Below, piece by piece: positions 63,986 to 64,000 of a DNA stretch of 64,000 nt; positions within the stretch are counted from its first letter, which is position 1; each line of letters starts with the position of its first letter. The stretch covers positions 1,355,244 through 1,419,243 of the forward strand of contig NC_015681.1 of the NCBI RefSeq assembly GCF_000217795.1, given 5' to 3'. Origin of the DNA: Thermodesulfatator indicus DSM 15286. GTDB lineage: Bacteria > Desulfobacterota > Thermodesulfobacteria > Thermodesulfobacteriales > Thermodesulfatatoraceae. A program made the translations under genes and the position numbers. The notes under the pieces are model-generated. The model made no database searches. It had not been told where the DNA came from and saw nothing but the letters and a program-made list of their open reading frames with translations.

Positions 63986-64000
63986 TGGCCGAAGCCGAAG

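Overview
The window looks like a chromosome segment of a Gram-negative, probably thermophilic bacterium. LPS heptosyltransferases, MreBCD/PBP2/RodA and a CpoB-like lipoprotein point to an outer membrane and rod shape. A two-part F-type ATP synthase, two 4Fe-4S clusters in a DUF362 protein, an AmmeMemoRadiSam B protein and compact, charged proteins fit the Thermodesulfobacteriota (Thermodesulfatator-like). That placement is inferred from gene content and was not tested.

Layout. 1-3562 (minus): phoU-pstB-pstA-pstC phosphate-uptake cluster; PhoU is fused to a DUF47 domain and runs off the left edge. 3630-12727: housekeeping genes (DUF362 ferredoxin protein, Mut7-C RNase, DUF4198, serine hydrolase, Hsp33, ProC, ArgH, HisS, TSUP transporter, PilZ). 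12823-14662: AtpZ, AtpI and ATP synthase subunits a and c, ended by a clear terminator. 14789-19973: CpoB-like lipoprotein, LpoA/LivJ-like protein, Hsp20, a MITE-like element, and heptose/LPS-core genes. 20244-30678: HisA, RNase R-like protein, REC-GGDEF, Nudix, SuhB, MtnA, GatB, hemerythrin, GltX and Memo. 30791-42157: the mreBCD-mrdA-rodA shape operon, then the second ATP synthase operon (b', b, delta, alpha, gamma, beta, epsilon) and a terminator. 42242-44054: a short GlmU-type enzyme and a SpoU methyltransferase.

44047-64000 is a CRISPR island. Two DUF4143 AAA ATPases lie at 44047-45264 and 59210-60469. Between them is a type III-B (Cmr) operon on the minus strand: cmr1, cas10, cmr3, [DUF433-DUF5615 toxin-antitoxin pair], cmr4, cmr5, cmr6 and a CARF-HEPN (Cas02710-like) effector. 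A 623-bp intergenic leader with a boxA-like element separates cmr1 from an array of 48 repeats and 47 spacers (55109-58774) on the plus strand. The adaptation operon cas2, CRISPR-associated primase-polymerase (CAPP), cas1, second cas2 follows. No cas6 is visible, so crRNA processing must be supplied from elsewhere.

Most interesting points: (1) the CAPP-like protein keeps the primase-polymerase scaffold but seems to have lost the catalytic acidic pair and histidine; (2) the toxin-antitoxin cassette inside the cmr operon is bracketed by an exact 16-bp duplication of the ribosome-binding site and start codon; (3) a boxA-like antitermination site lies in the CRISPR leader; (4) many spacers read as antisense copies of gene starts or hold perfect hairpins, and some overlap one another; (5) the last CRISPR repeat is truncated and its 3' part is duplicated downstream with a palindrome.
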